DNA from: Lysobacteraceae bacterium NML95-0200
Lineage (GTDB): Bacteria > Pseudomonadota > Gammaproteobacteria > Xanthomonadales > Xanthomonadaceae
Reading direction: 5' to 3'
Length of the DNA stretch: 64,000 nt
Assembly: GCA_002798255.1 (NCBI GenBank)
Contig: NWQQ01000018.1
Coordinates: 26,533-90,532 of the forward strand
Below the pieces are notes generated by a model, which saw nothing but the letters and a program-made list of their open reading frames with translations, was not told the origin of the DNA and made no database searches. The position numbers and the translations under genes are program-made. Each line of letters opens with the position of its first letter. Within the stretch, counting starts at the first letter, position 1. Shown piece by piece: positions 59,343 through 64,000 of the stretch.

Positions 59343-60199
59343 AAATCATCGAAAAACTGCCTGAGTTGCGGCAGGAAATCAGCGCCTGGAAAAACGCCGG
59401 GCAGCGCGTGGCCTTCGTGCCCACCATGGGCAATCTGCATGATGGGCATTATTCGCTGATTGCACTGGCTCGCCAGCACGCCGAGCGGGTGGTGGCCAGC
59501 GTATTCGTCAATCCCACCCAGTTCGGCCCCAATGAAGATTTCGACCGCTACCCGCGCACCCCGGGAGCCGATGCTACCGGGCTGGCCGCCGCTGGCTGCG
59601 ACCTGTTGTGGCGGCCTTCGGTGGCGGTCATGTACCCGCTGGGGCTTGAGCATGTGGTGACGGTGCGCGTGCCGGGCATCACTGAAATTCTCGATGGCGC
59701 ACATCGCCCCGGCCATTTCGATGGCGTGGCAACTGTGGTGGCGCGGTTGTTCAACCAGGTGCAGCCGGATGTCGCCGTGTTTGGCCGCAAGGACTATCAA
59801 CAATTGGCAGTGATTCGTCATCTGGTGCAGGAGCTGGCGTTTCCTATCGAAATTATCGGCGCGCCGATCAGGCGCGAAGCTGATGGCCTGGCGATGAGTT
59901 CACGCAATCAATATCTCTCGCCCGAAGAACGCGCGCTGGCGCCACGTATCCATCAGACCCTGCAAATGATGTGTGAGCAAGTGGATGCGGGGCTTGCGCT
60001 TGATGAGGTGCAGTGCAATGCCCGCGCCGCACTTGAGGATATTGGCATGCAGGTCGATTATGCATGCATCCTGACCCCGGACTTCAAACCCCCGCAGGAC
60101 ACTTCCAGCCCCCTGGTGGCGCTGATTGCCGCACGGCTTGGTAAAACCCGGCTGATTGACAACCTGGAATTTACGCCCGGCGCCTTGCCGCAAGGGTGA
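59339..60199 (+). CDS. panC: Pantoate-beta-alanine ligase
   Basis: 286 residues, HIGH-type nucleotidyl-transfer fold. [19 protein letters not shown] holds the ATP site, [20 protein letters not shown] the pantoate site, then [16 protein letters not shown] and the KMSKS-like MSSRNQYLS. It joins pantoate and beta-alanine, with the latter supplied by panD just downstream. Confidence 0.96.
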   Translation: MKIIEKLPELRQEISAWKNAGQRVAFVPTMGNLHDGHYSLIALARQHAERVVASVFVNPTQFGPNEDFDRYPRTPGADATGLAAAGCDLLWRPSVAVMYPLGLEHVVTVRVPGITEILDGAHRPGHFDGVATVVARLFNQVQPDVAVFGRKDYQQLAVIRHLVQELAFPIEIIGAPIRREADGLAMSSRNQYLSPEERALAPRIHQTLQMMCEQVDAGLALDEVQCNARAALEDIGMQVDYACILTPDFKPPQDTSSPLVALIAARLGKTRLIDNLEFTPGALPQG

Positions 60200-60254
60200 A
60201 AAAATTGGGCGTAGCCACTACACTGCGCGCCTTGTTTGTCCGACCAATGCTGCC

Positions 60255-60635
60255 ATGCTGCTGACCTTGCTCAAAGCCAAAATCCACCGCGCCAGCGTGA
60301 CCCATGCCGAGCTGCACTACGAGGGTAGCTGCGCCATCGACAGTCATCTGCTGGAGCTTTCCGGCATTCTGGAAAACGAGCGCGTAGAGATTTACAACAT
60401 CAACAACGGTGAGCGTTTTGCCACCTATGCCATCCGTGCCGAAGCCGGTAGCGGCATTATTTCGGTCAATGGCGCGGCGGCGCACAAGGCCAGCCCCGGT
60501 GATTTGGTCATCATCTGTGCCTATGGTCAATGCGATGCGGCAGAGGCGGCGAAGCACACCCCCAAACTGGTGTATGTGGACCAGCACAACCGCATGACCC
60601 ATAGCAACGACGCTATCCCCGTACAGGCTGCCTGA
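60255..60635 (+). CDS. panD: Aspartate 1-decarboxylase
   Basis: 126 residues, a pyruvoyl enzyme made as a proenzyme. Cleavage is predicted between Gly24 and Ser25 in [26 protein letters not shown] is the beta chain, and [14 protein letters not shown] with [20 protein letters not shown] the alpha chain. It supplies beta-alanine to PanC. The ATG at 60255 is chosen; upstream codons overlap panC. It completes panB-panC-panD and is followed by pgi after 7 bases. Confidence 0.96.
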   Translation: MLLTLLKAKIHRASVTHAELHYEGSCAIDSHLLELSGILENERVEIYNINNGERFATYAIRAEAGSGIISVNGAAAHKASPGDLVIICAYGQCDAAEAAKHTPKLVYVDQHNRMTHSNDAIPVQAA

Positions 60636-60642
60636 GTCCGTC

Positions 60643-62148
60643 ATGTTCAACCATTTGGCAGCGGAAGCCGAAAGACTCAAAACCGTTTCTTTGCAGCAGC
60701 TGATGCAGCAAGACCGGCAAAGGGCGCAAGATTTCGCCCTGCGCGTGGGGCCGCTGTATGCCAATTTTGCGCGCCAGCATTATGACCGCAAGGCGCTGGA
60801 TACGCTTTTCAAGCTGGCGGATAAGGCCGGGCTTGGCGAGGCCATGCAGCGTCTGGTGGATGGCGAAAAGGTCAATATCAGCGAGCATCGCGCGGCACTG
60901 CATACTGCCCTGCGCGGCGATATCTCTGCAGCGCAAGCGGCGCAGGCAGCGCACCGTGAAGCACAGGTGGCACTTGCCCGGATGCAGGCGCTGGTGGAGT
61001 CCATCCATGCGGATGAGCGCATAACCGATGTGGTGAGTATCGGCATTGGCGGCTCTGACCTTGGGCCACGGATGGTGGTCGATGCCTTGCAGCAAACGCA
61101 TGCCAGGCTGCGGGTGCATTTTGTTTCCAATATTGATGCAGTCGCAATCACCCGGGTATTGGCTGGTTTGAGGCCGGAAAACACCATCGGCATCGTCATT
61201 TCCAAGAGCTTTGGTACCCAGGAAACCCTGCTCAATGGCCGCATTCTGCGCAACTGGCTGAATGATGATGAGCGGCTGTATGCAGTGAGCGCCAATCCGG
61301 TGCGTGCTGCGGATGAATTCGGTATTGCGCCTGCGAGCATCCTGCCGATGTGGGACTGGGTGGGGGGACGTTATTCGCTGTGGTCGGCGGTCGGCTTTCC
61401 AGTCGCCCTGGCGCTTGGGATGCCTGCTTTTCTTGAATTGCTCAAAGGCGCCTCGGCCTTTGATACCCATGCGCTTTCTGCGCCGGTAACCAAGAATCTG
61501 GCGATGCGTCATGCGCTGACCGCAGTCTGGAACCGCCAGGCGATGGGTGCCACCACCCAGGCAGTGATGCCCTATGACCAGCGGCTGGCGCTGATGCCTG
61601 CCTATCTGCAACAGCTCACCATGGAAAGCTTGGGCAAGTGCGTGCGTTGCGATGGTCGGCCAGTAGAGGTCAATACCTCGCCGGTATGGTGGGGTGGGGT
61701 AGGCAGCGATTGCCAGCACAGTTTTTTCCAGGCCCTGCACCAGGGCAGCGAAATCGTGCCTTGCGATTTTATTGGCGTGGTTTGCCCCGGCCACAGTTTT
61801 GATAAAAACCATCAATTGCTGCTTTCCAACCTGCTGGCACAAAGCCAGGCGCTGGCCAATGGCAAGGCCTGCGCTGACCCCCATCGCGCTTATCCCGGCG
61901 GGCGTCCCAGTACGCTGCTATTGCTGGACAGGCTGGATGCCTTTGCGCTGGGTCATCTGCTGGCACTGTACGAGCACAGCGTGTATTTGCAGGCAGTGCT
62001 ATGGGGCATCAATGCCTTTGACCAGTTTGGCGTGGAGCTGGGCAAGCAAGTCGCCACTGCCCTGCTTCCGGCCTTGCGCGGTGAATCGCCGGCAGAAGAT
62101 GCGGTGACGGCGGCGCTGATTGCGCAGATTCAGGAGATTGATAGTTAA
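60643..62148 (+). CDS. pgi: Glucose-6-phosphate isomerase
   Basis: 501 residues. It interconverts glucose-6-phosphate and fructose-6-phosphate. The sugar-phosphate site IGIGGSDLGPRMVVDAL is followed by VISKSFGTQETLLNGRI, WDWVGGRYSLWSAVGFPVAL, TSPVWWGGVGSDCQHSFFQA and GINAFDQFGVELGKQVA, all canonical. It is shorter than E. coli Pgi (549), as is usual for xanthomonads. It probably shares the folK-panBCD transcript despite the unrelated pathway. Confidence 0.96.
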   Translation: MFNHLAAEAERLKTVSLQQLMQQDRQRAQDFALRVGPLYANFARQHYDRKALDTLFKLADKAGLGEAMQRLVDGEKVNISEHRAALHTALRGDISAAQAAQAAHREAQVALARMQALVESIHADERITDVVSIGIGGSDLGPRMVVDALQQTHARLRVHFVSNIDAVAITRVLAGLRPENTIGIVISKSFGTQETLLNGRILRNWLNDDERLYAVSANPVRAADEFGIAPASILPMWDWVGGRYSLWSAVGFPVALALGMPAFLELLKGASAFDTHALSAPVTKNLAMRHALTAVWNRQAMGATTQAVMPYDQRLALMPAYLQQLTMESLGKCVRCDGRPVEVNTSPVWWGGVGSDCQHSFFQALHQGSEIVPCDFIGVVCPGHSFDKNHQLLLSNLLAQSQALANGKACADPHRAYPGGRPSTLLLLDRLDAFALGHLLALYEHSVYLQAVLWGINAFDQFGVELGKQVATALLPALRGESPAEDAVTAALIAQIQEIDS

Positions 62149-62154
62149 AAGCTA

Positions 62155-62191
62155 TTGATTGAAGAAAAATAATCAATTTCCTATTTTGATT
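62155..62191. promoter_or_regulatory. Repeated TTGATT/AATCAA half-sites upstream of the catalase gene
   Basis: TTGATT (62155-62160), AATCAA (62171-62176) and TTGATT (62186-62191) are spaced about one and a half helical turns apart in an AT-rich stretch 45-80 bases before the catalase start. It looks like an operator or promoter region. It does not match an OxyR ATAG-N7-CTAT pattern well. Confidence 0.35.
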
Positions 62192-62235
62192 GTCTGGCGC
62201 TATCGTGGCTGCACTTACCACCAAGGAGCCACGCC

Positions 62236-63765
62236 ATGAGCGAGAGCCAAAACAACAAGGGCCAATGCCCGGTCACCCATCTCACCATGAACAATGGTGC
62301 GCCCGTCCCCAACAACCAGGACAGCCTTACCGCCGGCCCGCGCGGCCCGCTGCTCGCGCAAGACCTGTGGCTGAATGAAAAGCTCGCCAACTTTGTGCGC
62401 GAAGTCATCCCCGAGCGCCGCATGCACGCCAAAGGCTCGGGCGCCTTCGGTACCTTCACCGTCACCAACGACATCACCAAGTACACCCGCGCGGCCATCT
62501 TCAGCAAGGTTGGCAAGAAGACCGAAATGTTTGCCCGCTTCACCACCGTGGCTGGCGAGCGCGGCGCAGCCGATGCCGAGCGCGACATCCGCGGCTTTGC
62601 GCTGAAGTTCTACACCGAAGAAGGCAACTGGGACATGGTGGGCAACAACACCCCGGTGTTCTTCCTGCGTGACCCGCGCAAGTTCCCCGACCTCAACAAG
62701 GCGGTCAAGCGCGACCCGCGCACCAATATGCGCTCGGCCACCAACAACTGGGATTTCTGGACGCTGCTGCCCGAAGCCTTCCACCAGGTCACCATCGTTA
62801 TGAGCGACCGTGGCATCCCCGCCAGCTATCGCCATATGCACGGCTTCGGCAGCCATACCTACAGCTTCTGGAATGAAGCCGGCGAGCGTTTCTGGGTGAA
62901 GTTCCACTTCCTGACCCAGCAGGGCATCAAGAATCTCAGCAACGAAGAAGCCGCCAAAATCATCGGTGATGACCGCGAAAGCCACCAGAAAGACCTGTAC
63001 GAGGCCATCGAGCGCGGCGACTTCCCGAAATGGAAGATGTATGTGCAGGTGATGCCGGAGGCCGATGCCGAGAAGGTGCCGTATCACCCCTTCGACCTCA
63101 CCAAGGTCTGGCCGAAGAAGGACTATCCGCTGATTGAAGTGGGCGAGTTCGAGCTGAACAAGAACCCGGAAAACTTCTTTGCCGATGTCGAGCAGTCGGC
63201 GTTTGCCCCCAGCAACCTGGTGCCGGGCATCGGCGCCTCGCCCGACCGCATGCTGCAAGCACGCCTGTTCAACTACGCCGATGCACAGCGTTATCGCCTG
63301 GGCGTGAACCACCAGCAGATTCCGGTCAATGCACCGCGCTGCCCGGTACACAGCAATGCCCGTGACGGCTATGGCCGCGTCGATGGCAACTACGGCAGCA
63401 CCCTGCATTACGAGCCCAACAGCTTCGGTCAATGGCAGGAACAGCCGCAGTACGCCGAGCCGCCGCTGCGCATCTCCGGCGACGCCCAGCACTGGAGCTT
63501 CCGCGAGGACGACAGCGATTACTTCAGCCAGCCGCGCGCCCTGTTCCAACTGATGAACGCCGAACAAAAACAGGCGCTGTTTGACAATACCGCTGCCGCC
63601 ATGGGCGATGCGCCGGACTTCATCAAGTACCGCCACATCCGCAACTGCAACGCCTGCGACCCGGCCTACGGCGAAGGCGTGGCCAAGGCTCTGGGCCTGA
63701 CCGTGGCCGATGCCATCGCCGCCCGCGACAGCGACCCGGCCAAGGGCCAGCCTGGCTTGCTGTAA
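62236..63765 (+). CDS. Monofunctional heme catalase (small-subunit, clade 3 type)
   Basis: 509 residues. Distal His64 is in [14 protein letters not shown], Asn in [14 protein letters not shown] and the proximal heme ligand Tyr347 in [34 protein letters not shown] precedes the Asn. The length and the absence of a C-terminal flavodoxin-like domain indicate a small-subunit catalase (KatA/KatB-like), cytosolic with no signal peptide. It destroys H2O2. AAGGAG precedes the ATG. It is probably a single-gene transcript. Confidence 0.96.
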   Translation: MSESQNNKGQCPVTHLTMNNGAPVPNNQDSLTAGPRGPLLAQDLWLNEKLANFVREVIPERRMHAKGSGAFGTFTVTNDITKYTRAAIFSKVGKKTEMFARFTTVAGERGAADAERDIRGFALKFYTEEGNWDMVGNNTPVFFLRDPRKFPDLNKAVKRDPRTNMRSATNNWDFWTLLPEAFHQVTIVMSDRGIPASYRHMHGFGSHTYSFWNEAGERFWVKFHFLTQQGIKNLSNEEAAKIIGDDRESHQKDLYEAIERGDFPKWKMYVQVMPEADAEKVPYHPFDLTKVWPKKDYPLIEVGEFELNKNPENFFADVEQSAFAPSNLVPGIGASPDRMLQARLFNYADAQRYRLGVNHQQIPVNAPRCPVHSNARDGYGRVDGNYGSTLHYEPNSFGQWQEQPQYAEPPLRISGDAQHWSFREDDSDYFSQPRALFQLMNAEQKQALFDNTAAAMGDAPDFIKYRHIRNCNACDPAYGEGVAKALGLTVADAIAARDSDPAKGQPGLL

Positions 63766-63790
63766 TCTTTGCTCCATCAAGCAGAAAACC

Positions 63791-63808
63791 GTCCGGTGCA
63801 AACCGGAC
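63791..63808 (+). other. GNRA-capped hairpin in the catalase 3' region
   Basis: GTCCGGT and ACCGGAC form a perfect 7-bp stem closed by a GCAA tetraloop, 26 bases after the catalase stop and just before the terminator. It could stabilise the mRNA 3' end. Confidence 0.4.
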
Positions 63809-63821
63809 GCAGACTGCTGAC

Positions 63822-63853
63822 AAACCCTGGCCTTGGCCTGGGTTTGTTGTTTT
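63822..63853 (+). terminator. Intrinsic terminator of the catalase gene
   Basis: AAACCC-T-GGCC and GGCC-T-GGGTTT form a stem with one T-T mismatch, followed by GTTGTTTT. Confidence 0.75.
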
Positions 63854-63862
63854 CATAGACAG

Positions 63863-64000
63863 ATGCTGAAAGAGCCCACGCCTGCGCAGCAGCAGCTTGA
63901 GATGGTGACGCTTGAGATGCTGGTGCCCCAAGACCACCTGTTGCGCAAGATCGACGCAACGGTGGATTTCTCCTTCATCCGTGACCATGTGGCGCATCTG
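63863..64000 (+). mobile_element. IS1182-family transposase, 5' part (runs off the window)
   Basis: The frame opens at ATG 63863 with MLKEPTPAQQQLEMVTLEML, then VPQDHLLRKIDATVDFSFIR and DHVAHL, and is still open at the edge. V-P-x-D-H-L-L-R-K-I-D-x-x-x-D-F-S-F-I is the start of IS1182-group DDE transposases. Only 46 residues are visible, so completeness and the far inverted repeat cannot be judged. Confidence 0.85.

Noticed and set aside
62215..63801. A 528-codon frame antisense to the catalase gene
   Set aside because: The catalase reading has every catalytic residue; the antisense translation is repetitive Val/Ala/Gly-rich and unsupported.

Overview
The window is chromosomal DNA of a gammaproteobacterium of the Xanthomonadales/Lysobacterales type. 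Four features point there: arginine synthesis through N-acetylornithine carbamoyltransferase (argF') with a fused N-acetylglutamate kinase/synthase; class III PHA synthase genes phaE-phaC; the gene order recC-recB-recD; and a LexA operator of the form TTAG-N6-TACT just in front of lexA. The species cannot be named from the sequence. Most of the window is ordinary, densely packed core genome at moderately high GC.

Layout. 1-2.9 kb: a gene broken by two frame changes, a 21-codon remnant, a DUF1697 gene, selO and an IS3 fragment. 3.0-5.6 kb (minus): a sensor kinase with two single-receiver response regulators. 5.6-7.8 kb (minus): nudJ-mnmA-hflD, in the E. coli order. 7.9-8.2 kb: a structured intergenic repeat. 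8.2-10.9 kb: clpS-clpA. 10.9-17.4 kb: a DUF2147 protein, divergent hutF/hutI, a PLP trans-sulfuration enzyme, an MltB-type transglycosylase and an EamA transporter. 17.5-26.4 kb: recC-recB-recD. 26.4-33.6 kb (minus): parC, rnk, a PilH-like regulator, acuI, a LOG-family protein, a secreted DUF6683-like protein and cysS.

34.2-41.8 kb is the arginine operon argF'-argG-argE'-argB/A-(membrane protein)-argC-argH. In front of it is a 14-codon open frame with five Arg codons, followed by mutually exclusive RNA pairings that end in a GC-rich hairpin and a T-run. This has the layout of a ribosome-mediated arginine attenuator and is the most interesting item here. 41.8-47.3 kb holds phaR, dinB, pssA, phaE-phaC and two small unknown genes, the second with an HExxH...E pattern. 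47.3-50.0 kb has a miniature element, rpsT/murJ, tRNA-Ser(GCT) and csrA. 50.1-55.2 kb (minus) is lexA-recA-recX-alaS, the SOS core. 55.2-56.2 kb is a patch of broken insertion sequences. 56.2-63.8 kb carries fdxA, pcnB-folK-panB-panC-panD-pgi and a catalase. The window ends inside an IS1182-type transposase.

Working together: RecBCD, RecA, RecX, LexA and DinB cover double-strand break repair and the SOS response. ClpS/ClpA and MnmA/HflD/NudJ are housekeeping modules. HutF/HutI do two steps of histidine breakdown by the formylglutamate route. phaR/phaE/phaC make and control storage polyester. panBCD and folK supply pantothenate and folate. No phage, CRISPR array, rRNA or plasmid origin is visible. 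Mobile DNA is limited to fragments and the partial element at the right edge.
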